A stretch of DNA of 64,000 bases, taken from NCBI GenBank assembly GCA_963838805.1, contig CAWISK010000010.1:186001-250000 (forward strand), given 5' to 3'. The first letter of the stretch is position 1, and each line of letters begins with the position of its first letter. The position numbers and the translations under genes are program-made. This stretch comes from CAVRQM01 sp963838805. GTDB taxonomy: Bacteria > Pseudomonadota > Alphaproteobacteria > Acetobacterales > Acetobacteraceae. Positions 29,144 through 42,095 of this stretch are shown piece after piece. Under the pieces are notes generated by a model. It did no database searches, was not told the origin of the DNA, and saw nothing but the letters and a program-made list of their open reading frames with translations.

Positions 29144-29965
29144 ATGGACGCGCTCGCGATCGGGCTGATCGTCGCCGCGATCGTGTTCGCCGGCGGCATG
29201 GCCGGGCTGCACCTGCACCGTGTGCTGCCAGAGGCGCATCTGTCGCAAGGGACGCAGGATGTGGTCCGGCTCGGCACCGGAATGCTGTCGGTGCTGGCCT
29301 CGCTGGTCCTCGGCCTGATGATCGCGACCGTCAAGACCTCGTTCGACGCGACCGACAACGCGATGCGCGCCTATGCCGCCAACCTGGTCACACTGGACGA
29401 GACCCTGCGTGACTACGGCGAGGCGGCGCTGCCCGCGCGCCGGCTGGTGCGCGACTATACTCAGCGCCTGTTGCACGACAACTGGCCGGTCCAGGGCGGC
29501 CGACCCTTCGTGAGCGAGGACCGACAGGCGGGCGACATTCTGGAACGCGAGCGCGAGGCGGTGCGCGCGCTGACCCCGGTCGATACCGGGCAGAGCTGGC
29601 TGAAGGAGCAGGCCCTGCAGGGCAGCACGGCCCTGCTGCGCCAGCGCTGGATGATGATCGAGCACGCGGGCCCCAGCGTGCGGCCGACCGTGATCGTTAT
29701 CCTGACCGCGTGGATCGTGGCGATCTTTGCCAGCTTCGGCCTGAACGCGCCGCGCAACGCGACCGTCGCGGCGGCCCTGCTGGTCTGCTCGCTGGCGATC
29801 GGCAGCTCGATCTTTCTGGTGCTGGAACTGGATAGCCCGTTCTACGGCCTGATGCGGCTGTCGAGCCGGCCGATGCGTACGGCGCTCAGCCATATGCTGC
29901 CGCCGGAGCAGGCTGGCGCAACCGCGTTGGGCCGCCCCGCTCCCGGCGGCGGAGAAGCCGAATGA
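29144..29965 (+). CDS. DUF4239 (bestrophin-like) membrane protein
   Basis: 273 residues with two hydrophobic segments near the N-terminus (IGLIVAAIVFAGGMAGL; MLSVLASLVLGLMIATVKT) and two near the C-terminus (VIVILTAWIVAIFASFGL; AAALLVCSLAIGSSIFLVLELDSPF). A central soluble stretch of about 110 residues lies between them. The SxFDATDNAMRAYAANLVTLDETLRDYG wording and the LELDSPFYGLMRLSS end match DUF4239. The role is unknown; a channel-like function has been suggested for the fold only by analogy. The stop overlaps the FUSC start by 4 bases. Confidence 0.75.
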   Translation: MDALAIGLIVAAIVFAGGMAGLHLHRVLPEAHLSQGTQDVVRLGTGMLSVLASLVLGLMIATVKTSFDATDNAMRAYAANLVTLDETLRDYGEAALPARRLVRDYTQRLLHDNWPVQGGRPFVSEDRQAGDILEREREAVRALTPVDTGQSWLKEQALQGSTALLRQRWMMIEHAGPSVRPTVIVILTAWIVAIFASFGLNAPRNATVAAALLVCSLAIGSSIFLVLELDSPFYGLMRLSSRPMRTALSHMLPPEQAGATALGRPAPGGGEAE

Positions 29966-31941
29966 GACGGATTTCACGGGAACTGCTCTCCGGCGCCTCG
30001 CTGGCAGCCAGGCAGGCCGTGTTTCCGCCTGATCCGGGGTCATTGCGCCTGCTGGGCGCGGCAAGGGCCACGCTCGGCGGATGTCTCGCGCTACTGCTGG
30101 CGCTGCTGCTGCGACCGCTCATGCCGATGCCGTTCACCGCCCGGGTCATGGGCTTCGCGGTCGCCATGTTCCTGGGTGCCACCGTGCGCGATCCCACGCG
30201 GCGCGAGCAGGCGTGGACCATCGCGCTGTCGCCGGTCCCCGTGGTCGCGACCGCGTTTCTGGTCGCGCTGGCATTGCCGGTGCCGTATCTCCCGGCGGCG
30301 TTGACGGTGGCGCTGGTGTTCCTGGCGATCTGCGCCGCCTCGCTTGGGCCGCGCTGGGCGACGCTCGGCGTGGTATCGCTGATCGGCCTGCTGGTGGCGC
30401 TGCTGTCGCGGCTCACGTTCGCAGACCTGCCCAGCAGGGCGGTGGTCATCGTGCTGGGTGCGGCCTGCGCGGGCGTCGTGCGGTTCGTAATCCTGCCGGA
30501 ACGACCCGAGGCCGAATTGCACCGCCTCTTGCATGTCGTGCGCGAAGCGATCGCCGCGATCCTGGCGTCGATCGAGCAGGCGGTGCGCCATGGCGGCTTC
30601 CACCCGGGCGGCCGGCGCGCCTTGCGGCGGATGGCGCTGCGGCAGAACGAGGCGGTGATGCTGGCCCAGCCGCGCCTGGCTGCCGGTCCCGGCATGCACC
30701 TGCTCGAGCTGCAATTGCTGACGGAGCGGCTGGTGCGGGTCGCCGCCTCGGATTGGGGCACCGACGCGGAGCGCCCGGTCCTGCTGGCGCAGCTCGCGGG
30801 GCTGCGCCGCGCCTTCGCGGACGACGTGCCGCCGCCGCCGCCGGGACAGCCCGCATCGAAGCTCGGGCGCGTGCTGGCAACGCTCGCGCGCCTGCTGGAC
30901 GAAATCCGGGGCGACCTGCCGCTGACCGCGATCGCGGCACGGCCGGCGCCGCCGGCAAGCTGGGCCGGGCTGCAAATCCGGCCCGGCGTGCAGGCGGCGC
31001 TGGCGACGGCACTTGCCATCGCGGGCGGCGAGCTGGTGTCGCCGTCGCGCTGGTATTGGGCGGTTTTCGCTGCCTTCGTGCTGTTTCAGGGCACACGGTC
31101 ACGCGGCGAATCGGTCGCCAAGGCCTGGCAGATGATGCTGGGAACGCTGGCCGGCGTGCTGGCCGGCGTGCTGCTGGCCACGGTGCTGGGCGGCCACGTC
31201 CTGCTGAGCATGGCGGCGGTCGTTGCCGCCGTGTTTCTCGCCCTGTTCGCCTCGACCGCGGCGTATGGCGTGATGACCTTCTGGATCACGATCATCCTGG
31301 GCCTGGTGTTCGGGATGCTCGGCTATTTTCCACCGGAATTGCTGCTGCTGCGCCTGAAGGAGACAGCGGTCGGCGCCGCCGCCGGCATTGTCATAGCCTG
31401 GGTAGTGCTGGCGCGCCGAACGCCGGATCTGGTGCGCGCCTCCGCCGCCGCCTTTCTGCGGGCAATGGGTGCCGTGATCGAGGCCGCGACCCGGACGTTG
31501 CGCGGCATGCCGGGCGATGAGCAGGTCGCGGCGCTGACGCTTGCACAGGAACAGCGCTACCAGGCGCTGCGGGCCGTAGCGACGCCGGGCTTGCCGGGAG
31601 CGCGATGGTTCAGGCAGGATCGGCTTCAGCGATTGCTCGTGCTGCTGGATGCCTGCGAGGAATGGGCGCGCGATCTCGCGCGCATGAGCCTGCACAGGGA
31701 GCCGCAGAGCGATCCCACGCTGCGCGCCATCGTGACCCAGGCCGACGCGCGCATCGCCGCCAGCATCGCCGATCTTGCCGCGATCCTGGAGGGAAAGCCC
31801 GCCTCGGCCGAGCACCCGCATGAAGAACCGGCCGGTATCCCTGCGTCGCTGGAGGGTGATGGCATGACGTTGCACACCATCCGGCTGCTGTTGCGGCTGG
31901 ACGCGGCGCTGCTGCATGTGCGCCAGCGCATCGGCGCGTAG
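29962..31941 (+). CDS. FUSC family transporter (AaeB/fusaric acid resistance-like)
   Basis: 659 residues in the classic layout: a membrane block of about six segments (residues 25-175), a cytoplasmic region (about 180-340), a second membrane block (about 345-485, with SPSRWYWAVFAAFVLFQGTRSRGESVAKAWQMMLGTLAGVLAG), and a C-terminal cytoplasmic region. FUSC proteins export aromatic acids or other lipophilic compounds, often with a membrane-fusion partner, and none is seen here. It is translationally coupled to the DUF4239 gene (ATGA). The frame is intact. Confidence 0.85.
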   Translation: MRRISRELLSGASLAARQAVFPPDPGSLRLLGAARATLGGCLALLLALLLRPLMPMPFTARVMGFAVAMFLGATVRDPTRREQAWTIALSPVPVVATAFLVALALPVPYLPAALTVALVFLAICAASLGPRWATLGVVSLIGLLVALLSRLTFADLPSRAVVIVLGAACAGVVRFVILPERPEAELHRLLHVVREAIAAILASIEQAVRHGGFHPGGRRALRRMALRQNEAVMLAQPRLAAGPGMHLLELQLLTERLVRVAASDWGTDAERPVLLAQLAGLRRAFADDVPPPPPGQPASKLGRVLATLARLLDEIRGDLPLTAIAARPAPPASWAGLQIRPGVQAALATALAIAGGELVSPSRWYWAVFAAFVLFQGTRSRGESVAKAWQMMLGTLAGVLAGVLLATVLGGHVLLSMAAVVAAVFLALFASTAAYGVMTFWITIILGLVFGMLGYFPPELLLLRLKETAVGAAAGIVIAWVVLARRTPDLVRASAAAFLRAMGAVIEAATRTLRGMPGDEQVAALTLAQEQRYQALRAVATPGLPGARWFRQDRLQRLLVLLDACEEWARDLARMSLHREPQSDPTLRAIVTQADARIAASIADLAAILEGKPASAEHPHEEPAGIPASLEGDGMTLHTIRLLLRLDAALLHVRQRIGA

Positions 31942-31958
31942 CGCCTCGCCTTCCATCC

Positions 31959-32693
31959 CTAGCGCGAGAGGAAGGGCGCCAGATCCGTTGCCGCGACCTC
32001 CAGCAGCCCCAGCATGGCGCTCCTCGCGCCGGCGGGATCACGCAGGCGAATGCAGTCGAGGACCACGGCATGCGCCGACAGAGATCTGTCGTGCGATGCC
32101 GCGATCTGCGTGGACAGGCGAAAGATGTTGCCGAGCGCGGCCCCCATCGTGCCGACGAGCTGTTGCAGCACGACATTATGGCTTGCTCGCAGCACGGCGG
32201 CATGAAAGGCCACATCGGCCACGCAGCACGCATCGACGTCATGCGGCAGGGAATCGCGCATGCCGAAATAGGCCGTCTCGATGCGCATCAGATCCTGTGC
32301 GGTGGCACGCCGGGCCGCGAGTTCCGCCGCCGCCGGTTCGAATAGATGCCGCGCTTCGATCAGCGACCGCACGAAATCCGCATCGGGCGGCGTGGATAGC
32401 GACCATTCCAGCATGTCCGGATCGAGCCGGTTCCAATCCGCCGGATCGCGCACCACCGTGCCGATGCGCGGACGCACATCCACCAGCCCCTTCGCGTGCA
32501 GCACGCGGATCGCCTCGCGCAGCGCGCTGCGGCTGATGGCGAATTCGGCCTGCAATGCCGATTCGGTGGGCAGAGTCTGGCCCGGCGACACCGCGCCGCC
32601 AAGGATGCGCAGCGCCATCTGGCGCACCACGCCGCCATGCACGCGCGGCTTCTGCAAGCCGGGCCGCGCCGGGACTTCGGCGTGCTGGCTCAT
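31959..32693 (-). CDS. FadR/GntR-family regulator of the first sugar importer operon
   Basis: 244 residues. The N-terminal winged helix (about 20-85) reads ILGGAVSPGQTLPTESALQAEFAISRSALREAIRVLHAKGLVDVRPRIGTVV. The C-terminal FCD domain (about 105-235) has the metal-binding Asp/His residues in FVRSLIEARHLFEPAAAELAARR and FHAAVLRASHN. FCD members bind sugar acids or carboxylates. The ATG overlaps the stop of the upstream permease by 4 bases, so it is the last gene of its operon. It probably responds to the aldonate handled by the dehydratase at 36258. Confidence 0.87.
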   Translation of the reverse strand: MSQHAEVPARPGLQKPRVHGGVVRQMALRILGGAVSPGQTLPTESALQAEFAISRSALREAIRVLHAKGLVDVRPRIGTVVRDPADWNRLDPDMLEWSLSTPPDADFVRSLIEARHLFEPAAAELAARRATAQDLMRIETAYFGMRDSLPHDVDACCVADVAFHAAVLRASHNVVLQQLVGTMGAALGNIFRLSTQIAASHDRSLSAHAVVLDCIRLRDPAGARSAMLGLLEVAATDLAPFLSR

Positions 32694-33703
32694 GCGTAGC
32701 GCCGCGCCTGCTGCTCGGCGATCACCACGGCCGCGATCAGCAGCACACCGCGCGCCACCATCTGATAGAAGGTCGGCACGCTGGTCAGGATCATGCCGTT
32801 GTTCAGCACGCCCAGGATCAGCACGCCGAGCAATCCACCCATGATCGTGCCGCGCCCGCCCGTCAGCGCGCAGCCACCCAGCACGGCGGCGGTGATCGCC
32901 TGCAATTCCAGCCCGTCCGAACCGGAGATCGGCTGGCCCGACCCGGTGCGTGCCGCGAGCAGCATCCCGGCGAGACCCGCCGCGGCACCGCTCAGCATGT
33001 ACACGCCGATCTGATAGGCGCGCACGTTCAGCCCGGCCAGCCTCGCCACCACCGGATTGCCGCCGATCGCGTAGATGTTGCGGCCGGTCACGGTGTAGCG
33101 CATCAGCACGAAGAACACCGCGACCACCGCGATCAGCACCTCGATCGTCACCTGCACCCCCAGGATGCGGCCCGAGCCGATGAAGCGGAAAGTGCGGTCG
33201 AAGATGCTGATCGACTGGCCGTTCGAGATGATGAAGGCCACGCCGCGAAACGCGGCCATCGTGCCGAGTGTCGCGATCACCGCGTTGACGCCGCCCACGG
33301 TGATGATGAGCGCGTTGGCCAGCCCGGCCACGGCACCCACCGCCATGCCGAACAGGATGCTGAGCGCGGTCGAGCCGGTCCAGCCGACCGCGAGTGCGAT
33401 ACTGACGGTGGACAGCCCGACCACCGCACCCACGGAAATATCCAGCCCGCCCGAAACGATGACGATGGTCTGTGCCGTCGCCAGCACGCCGAGGATGGCG
33501 ATGCCCTGGCCGATATTCTCGATGTTGCGTGTGAGGAAGAAGATGTCGGGGCGCAGGCTGCCGAAGATCGCGACCAGGATCGCGAGTGCTATCAGCAGGC
33601 TGGAATTATGCGTGCCGACGCCGCCGATGATGCGCGCGAGCGGCCCCGCACGGCTTCGCCGCAACGTCTGTCCGGCCGAATTTTCGATGACGTTCGCGGT
33701 CAT
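32690..33703 (-). CDS. sugar ABC transporter permease (RbsC-like), system 1
   Basis: 337 residues from ATG 33703, which overlaps the ATPase stop by 4 bases. It is a CUT2 permease with about eight to ten hydrophobic segments. Family signatures are IVSGGLDISVGAVVGLS, TLGTMAAFRGVAFIISNGQ, GRNIYAIGGNPVVARLAGLNV and ITAAVLGGCALTGGRGTIMGGLLGVL. It works with the ATPase at 33700 and the AraF-like binding protein at 35243. Confidence 0.9.
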   Translation of the reverse strand: MTANVIENSAGQTLRRSRAGPLARIIGGVGTHNSSLLIALAILVAIFGSLRPDIFFLTRNIENIGQGIAILGVLATAQTIVIVSGGLDISVGAVVGLSTVSIALAVGWTGSTALSILFGMAVGAVAGLANALIITVGGVNAVIATLGTMAAFRGVAFIISNGQSISIFDRTFRFIGSGRILGVQVTIEVLIAVVAVFFVLMRYTVTGRNIYAIGGNPVVARLAGLNVRAYQIGVYMLSGAAAGLAGMLLAARTGSGQPISGSDGLELQAITAAVLGGCALTGGRGTIMGGLLGVLILGVLNNGMILTSVPTFYQMVARGVLLIAAVVIAEQQARRYA

Positions 33704-35237
33704 GCGGCGGTGCTCACTGCATCGTCCCTCGCCAGATTGTCGGCCATCGCCAGTTCCAGGATGCGCGCCTCCGACGCCTCGGCGCGCGGCAAATCGGCCA
33801 CGATCCGGCCGCCGGCCATGACCAGCACGCGGTCGGCCAGGCCCAGCAGCTCCGGCATTTCCGAGGAGATCACCAGCAGCGCCATGCCGGAAGAAGCAAG
33901 CTGCGCGATGAGCTGATAGATCTCGGCCTTGGCGCCCACGTCGATGCCGCGCGTCGGCTCGTCGAGGATCAGCAGCTTCGGCCGGCGCGCGAGCCAGCGG
34001 CCGAGGACCACTTTCTGCTGGTTGCCGCCGGAGAGTTTGGAAACGAGCTGATCGAGGCTCGGCGTCTTGATCCGCATTCGCGCTACCTGTTCGGCTGCCA
34101 CGCGCTGCGCTCGCCTGCGGCTTACGAAATCCAGCCGACTGATCAGGTCCGGCACGCATAGCGTCAGGTTGTCCTGCACGCTGCGCAGCAGCAGCAGCGC
34201 CTGCGATTTGCGATCCTCCGGCGCGAAGCCGATCCCAGCGGCGATGGCGTCCGCCGGGGCGCGCAGGCGGATCGGCACGGCCGGCCGACCGCGACCGAGC
34301 CGGACAGCGCGCGGTCGGCGCCGAAGATCGCCTCCGCCAGTTCGGAGCGGCCGGCGCCGATCAGTCCGGCCAGCCCCACGACCTCGCCCGCGCGCACGTC
34401 GAGGCTGATGTCGCGGACGCGGCGCGTGGTCAGGTTACGCACCGAAAGCACGACCGGCCCCGGCGTCTTGTCCGCACGCTGGAACAGATCGGCGATCGGC
34501 CGTCCCACCATCAGCCGCACGATCTCCGCCTCGCCCAGCTCGCATGCCGGCCGATGCGCCACGAGCCGCCCGTCGCGCAGCACGGCGACGCGGTCGGCCA
34601 GCAACTGCACCTCGCGCATGCGATGCGAGATGTAGATGATGGCGACTCCCTCGCCGCGCAGGCGACGCACGACGTCGAACAATCGTCCGGCTTCCTCCTC
34701 GGTCAGCGAGGAGGTCGGCTCGTCGAGCGCCAGCACGCGGACCCCGGCGCGCAAGGCCCGCATGATCTCGAGCAATTGCCGGTGCGCGGGGCCAAGGCTG
34801 CCGGCACGTGCCCATGGCTGAAGCTCATGCTGCAAGCCGAATTGCGTCAGCATGCGCATGGTGCGAGAAGCCAGATCCCGGCGATCGAGGAACACCCCGC
34901 CCACGCGGCGCAATTCGCCCACGAACAGGTTTTCCGCGATAGACAGATCGGGGATGATGTCCGGTTCCTGATGAATCACGCGGATGCCGCAGGCATGGGC
35001 GGCGGCGGGAGCGTGGAAGACGGCCGACGCGCCGCTCACCAGCACGGTGCCGGTGTCGGGACGGTACACCCCTTCCAGGATGCGCATCAGTGTCGATTTT
35101 CCGGCACCGTTCTCGCCGACCAGCGCCAGCACCTCGCCTGCCTGGATCGGTAGAGAAACGTCAGCCAATGCCTGCACCACGCCGAAGCGCTTGGAGACGC
35201 CGCGCACCTCCAGCAGCGGCGCAGGCATGTCTTCCAT
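33700..35237 (-). CDS. sugar ABC transporter ATP-binding protein (RbsA/AraG-like), system 1, frameshifted
   Basis: About 512 residues with two ABC modules, as in all full-length CUT2 ATPases. Module 1 has GENGAGKSTLMRILEG and LALDEPTSSLT. Module 2 has a degenerate Walker A (GLIGAGRSELAEAIFG), LSGGNQQKVVLGRWL and LLILDEPTRGID. A net -1 shift near 34282 (in a CCGGCC run) splits it in module 2. ATG 35237 or ATG 35228 may be the start. The gene sits 5 bases after the binding-protein stop. Confidence 0.87.
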
Positions 35238-35242
35238 TCGCG

Positions 35243-36224
35243 TCACTTGTGGCAAATGCGGTCCTTGAACTGCGCGAAATTGCCGGCGTTGATCAGGTCG
35301 GTCGTCACATAGGTCTTTTCCGGCAGCTTCGTGTTGTTCTTGATCGACGGCGACCAGCAGTGCCACCGCCGTCGCTCCCTCCTTGCCGGAATCGATCCAT
35401 TCCGTGCCGCGGAAGCCGGTGGGCTGGCCGCTGCCATAGGCGTCGCAGGCGCGGCTGCCGTCGATGCCGACGCCGATCACCTGATCGGGCTTCATGCCCG
35501 CGTTCTCGGTCGCGCGCACCGCGCCCAGCACGCCGTCGTCGTTGCAGCTATAGAAGATCCAATGCCCGGCCTCGGGATGCGCGGTCAGCGTCGTCGTCAC
35601 CGCGTCGATGCTGCTGTTCATCGTGTTCTCGTAGGGAATGCGGATGATGTGGCTCTTGTCGAAGCCCGGCACCGCGTCCAGGAACGCCGCCTCGGCGCCG
35701 CGATTACGCTGCATGCAGGTATCCGCCCGGCGATCCTCGATGCTGGCCAGGCGCACGTCGGAGAGCTTGTCCCAGCCCATCTGCTTGTACAGCCGCGCGT
35801 CCTCGGCGCCGACCTGGCGGCCGATATTGGTGGCGTTCATGCCGACATAGGGGACCATCTTCTTGTCCTGCGTGTAGATGTCGTCATCCACGGCGATCAG
35901 CTTGATCCCGGCCTTGGCCGCTTTCTCTGCCACCACAGGCCCCAGCGCGCGGTCCGGCACGACGATGGCGATACCCTTCACGCCATCGCCGACCATCGTA
36001 TCGAAGGTGGTGAGCGTCAGGTCGGCGTTGAACTGCACGTCCTGGGTCGAGATCGGCACGCCCAGCTTGGCCGCTTCCGCCTTGGCGCCCGCGACCTCGG
36101 CCACGAACCACGGATGCTCGCCCATCTTGTTGATGTAGCCGAGCTTGATGTCGTCAGCGCGCGCGACGGCGGCAAGCGCGGTGGCACCTAGCAGTGCTGC
36201 GGACAGGTATCGGACGATCTTCAT
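35243..36224 (-). CDS. sugar ABC transporter substrate-binding protein (AraF-like), system 1, frameshifted
   Basis: About 326 residues with a Sec signal (RYLSAALLGATALAAVARA). It is a type I periplasmic binding protein of the arabinose group: GEHPWFVAEVAGAKAEAAKLGV, GIAIVVPDRALGPVVAEKA, LIAVDDDIYT, HWIFYSCNDDGVLGAVRATENAG and VIGVGIDGSRACDAYGSGQ. The last 35 residues (SIKNNTKLPEKTYVTTDLIN) are in another frame after a net +1 shift near 35349. L-arabinose or a related pentose/hexose is the family-level expectation. It is the second gene of the operon, after the dehydratase. Confidence 0.87.
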
Positions 36225-36257
36225 TGGCGTTCTCCCTGTGGATTCTTGTTTCGGCAC

Positions 36258-37431
36258 TCACCAATCGACCACGGTGCCGTCCGCCAGAACGGCGCCCGTC
36301 GCGTGCTGCACCTCCGGCTGGTAGGGATGGCGCGCGGCCACCGCCTCGTCGATTTCGATGCCAAGCCCCGGCTGGTCCGGCACCGCCCAATACCCGTCGG
36401 TCAGCACCGGCAGCCCGCGCAGCACCTCGCCGAACCAGGGCACGGCACCGGACATTTCCTCCTGGATCACGAAGTTCGGGGTGGCGATATCGAAATGCAG
36501 CGCCGCCACGGTGGCGAGCGGGCCGAGCGGGTTGTGCGGCGCGATGCCCGCACCTGCGGTCTCGGCGGCTGCCGCGATCTTGCGCGCTTCGGCCAGCCCG
36601 CCGACGTGGCAGATATCGGGCTGTGCAATGGTCAGCGCCCGCAGGCGGAACAGATCGTCGAACTCGGCGCGATCCACCAGCCGCTCGCCCGAGGCGACCG
36701 GGCACGGCGAACGGGATGCCACCTCCTTCATCGCCAGGGCGTCGCCCGGCTGCACCGGTTCCTCCACGAACAGCGGCCGGAACGGCGCCAGCGCCTGGAT
36801 GTATTGCAGCGCGGCACTGGTCGAGGCGGGGCGGCCATGAAAATCGACCATGATCTCCACCTTGTCGCCCACCGCCTCGCGCAAGGCGCCCATCGCGCGC
36901 GCCACGCCGTCGATCTCGCGAGGCGAGGCGGTGTAGTGGGTATAGGGGATGTTCACGACCTTGACCGCGCTGTAGCCGCGCGCCACGACGGCCAGGCCGC
37001 GCTCGGCCAGCGATCCGGCCTCGAGCGTCTCATAGACCGCGTTCATCTGGCCCATGCCGAGATGGGTATACACCCGGACGCGGTCGCGCGTGCGCCCGCC
37101 CAGCAGGCGCCAGACCGGCAGACCCGTGCTCTTGCCGAAAATGTCCCACAGCGCCACCTCGATGCCGCTGATCGCCGTCTTGCCGATCACGCCGATGCGC
37201 CAGAATCCGTGCTTGTTCATGATGCGCACGAGCTGCTCGATGTCGCGCGGGTCGCGCCCCAGCACCAACGGCTCCAGATCCTGCACGGCGCCCACCACCG
37301 CACGGGTCTTCCATTCGAGCGTCGCCTCGCCCCAGCCGTACAGGCCCGGGTTGATCGGTTTCGACACGCACGAATACCCAATTGCGCATCTCGGCATTCA
37401 CAACGAGCGTGCGCAGGGCCGTGATCTTCAC
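36258..37431 (-). CDS. enolase-superfamily sugar-acid dehydratase (galactonate dehydratase-like), frameshifted
   Basis: About 390 residues. The start is GTG 37431 (KITALRTLVVNAEMRNWVFVRVETDQ). A net +1 shift in a GGG run near 37347 interrupts it, after which GLYGWGEATLEWKTRAVVGAV continues. Catalytic features of the DgoD group are visible: metal ligands in EIMVDFHGR, LFVEEPV and ASGERL, and the general-base His in IAPHNPLGP. It would dehydrate an aldonate to a 2-keto-3-deoxy acid. It is the first gene of the minus-strand operon and is divergent from system 2. The exact substrate cannot be read from the sequence. Confidence 0.83.
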
Positions 37432-37525
37432 GCAGCGGTCTCCTCCGGTCCCACGCATGATAGGCACCATGGCGGTCCCACGGCAATCATCCGATGAACG
37501 ATTGCTTTCATACGATACATGACCG

Positions 37526-38521
37526 ATGTTCGGCGTCGGCGGGGGAGTGAAACGGGCGATGCGGCTGGATCACGGTCTGGGCCGGGTTCTGAGGCTGGCC
37601 GGGCGCGGCGGCGCGGTATGGGTCGCCGTCGCGGGACTGTATCTCGTGAGCGGCCTGATCTCGCCGGCGATGTTCCGTCCCGGCCAGATCTTGAACATTC
37701 TGCAAGTTGCCTCTTTCCTCGGCGTGATCGCGACCGGCCAGACCCTGGCCCTGCTCACCGGCGGCATCGACCTGTCGCAGGCCGGTGTCGTGACGCTGGT
37801 CAACATCGCCGCCGCGGAGGCGATGGACGGAGCGGCCGGGCGCGTGCCGCAAGCCGTGCTGATCTGCCTGCTGCTGGCGTTGGCTGTGGGTCTGGCGAAC
37901 GGGCTGCTGGTCACCGGCCTGCGCGTGACGCCGCTGATTGCGACCCTCGGGATGAACGCCATCCTGTTCGGCGCGGCCCTGGTCTATACCGGCGGCGCGC
38001 CGCACGGGGCGATCGCGGCCGGTTTCCAGCGCATCGGCAGCGGCAGCGTGCTGGGCTTCCCGGCGGCGACGCTGGTCTGGCTGGCGCTTGCCATCGCTGT
38101 CGCGTGGATCAGCCGGGCGACCGTATTCGGCCGCGCGCTGTATGCAGCCGGTGCCAATCCGCGCGCGGCACATCTGATGGGCGTGCGCGTCGAACGCACG
38201 ATCACCCTCGCCTATGTCGGATCGGCGCTGCTGGCCTGCGCCGGCGGGCTGTTGCTCACCGCCTATGTCGGGGCGCCCTCGCTCGGCATCGGCACGCAAT
38301 TCATGCTGACCTCGATCGCCGCCGTGGTGATCGGCGGCACCGCACTGACCGGCGGCATCGGCAGCGTCGCCGGCACGATCGGCGGCACGCTGTTCATCAC
38401 CGAACTGGCCAGCTTCACCAACATCGTGCGCATCTCGACCGGCATGCAATACGTGGTGCAGGGTGCCATCATCGGTCTCAGCGTGCTCGCCTATCGGGCG
38501 GTCGCCGCCCGCATCTCGTGA
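37526..38521 (+). CDS. sugar ABC transporter permease (RbsC-like), system 2
   Basis: 331 residues; ATG 37559 is an alternative start. It is a CUT2 permease with signatures LALLTGGIDLSQAGVVTLVNI, TLGMNAILFGAALVYTGG, GRALYAAGANPRAAHLMGV and IAAVVIGGTALTGGIGSVAGTIGG. It is a separate permease next to a second permease domain that is fused to the ATPase (39614), so system 2 may use a heterodimeric channel. It is divergent from the dehydratase, with about 95 bases of shared upstream region. Confidence 0.88.
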   Translation: MFGVGGGVKRAMRLDHGLGRVLRLAGRGGAVWVAVAGLYLVSGLISPAMFRPGQILNILQVASFLGVIATGQTLALLTGGIDLSQAGVVTLVNIAAAEAMDGAAGRVPQAVLICLLLALAVGLANGLLVTGLRVTPLIATLGMNAILFGAALVYTGGAPHGAIAAGFQRIGSGSVLGFPAATLVWLALAIAVAWISRATVFGRALYAAGANPRAAHLMGVRVERTITLAYVGSALLACAGGLLLTAYVGAPSLGIGTQFMLTSIAAVVIGGTALTGGIGSVAGTIGGTLFITELASFTNIVRISTGMQYVVQGAIIGLSVLAYRAVAARIS

Positions 38522-38544
38522 CAGAAACGCAGGGAGGATCATCC

Positions 38545-39613
38545 ATGACATTTCCGCAATGGACGCGGCGCGGGCTGCTCGCCGGCGCCTCGGCACTGGC
38601 GCTGGCACCGCTCGCGGCACGGGCGGCGACGGACGTGATCGCCAGCGCCAAGATCGAGGCCGAGGGCGGCCAGGTCACGGGCAAAAAGAAGTCGGGCAAG
38701 CTGCGCATCGGCTTTTCCAACGGGTTTTCCGGCAATAGCTGGCGGGCGATGTGCCTGGCCGCCATCAAGGCCGAGGCGGCGCGCCACCCGGAGATCGCCG
38801 ATCTGGTGATCGTCGATGGGCAGGGCGACATCGCCAAGCAGGTCAACGACATCGAGGGGCTGATCAACCAGCAGATGGACGCCATCCTGGTGATCGCCAA
38901 TTCCGGCTCGGCGGTGGCCAACGTGCTGCGCGACGCGACGCGCGAGGGTATCGTCACGGTGCCGTTCAACCTGCCGGTCGATGGCACGGCGTGGACCGCC
39001 TATGTCGGCACGGACCCGCACAAGAAGGGCATGGCGCTCGGCGGCTTCCTGAAAACCGCTCTCGGCGGCCGTGGCAAGATCGTGGCCCTCGGCGGCCTGC
39101 CCGGCAATTCCTACACCGCCGCCGCGTGGTCCGGTGCGCAGCAGGTGTTCAAAGGCTCCGGCATCGAGGTGCTGGCGTTCAAGGATGCGTTCTGGGAGGA
39201 GGACCGGGCGAAGGTGGTGATGGCCGACCTGATCGCCGCCTATCCGCAGATCGACGGCATCTGGTGCGATGGCGGGCAGGACGCGACCGGCGCGTGCAAG
39301 GCGCTGCTCGCTGCCGGGCGGCCGCTCGTGCCGGTGACAGGCGACGACTATAACGGCCTGCTTAAGCTGTTCCGGGCGGAGAAGCCGAAGCAGCCGAAAT
39401 TCGATATCGGCCTGATGTCCGAACCGACCTGGGAGAGCGTGGTGGCGCTGCGCACCGCGCTGAAGCTGCTGGCGGGCGAAAGCGTGCCGAAACGGCAGAT
39501 CTTGCAGCCCAGCCTGATCACCGCGGCAAGTTACGGCCAGTATATCCGCCCCGACATGCCGGACGGCGTGTTCGTGGACACCAATCTCGATGCCGCGACG
39601 CTGAAGAAGATCT

Positions 39614-39621
<8 letters not shown>
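38545..39621 (+). CDS. sugar ABC transporter substrate-binding protein with Tat-type signal, system 2
   Basis: 358 residues; ATG 38545 follows GGGAGGATC. The N-terminus has a twin-arginine start (TRRGLLAGASALALAPLAARA). It is a type I periplasmic binding protein: IGFSNGFSGNSWRAMCLAAIKAEA, DIEGLINQQMDAILVIANSGSAV, YVGTDPHKKGMALGGFL, WCDGGQDATGACKALLAAGRP and VTGDDYNGLLKLF. The sugar is unknown. The end overlaps the TTG start of the fused ATPase-permease by 8 bases. Confidence 0.88.
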
Positions 39622-42077
<2,456 letters not shown>

Positions 42078-42095
42078 CAGGGAGAGAACGCAAGG

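Noticed and set aside
32320..32345. GGTTCGAAT-like string resembling a tRNA T-arm
   Set aside because: It lies inside the FadR-type regulator gene and no cloverleaf can be built around it.
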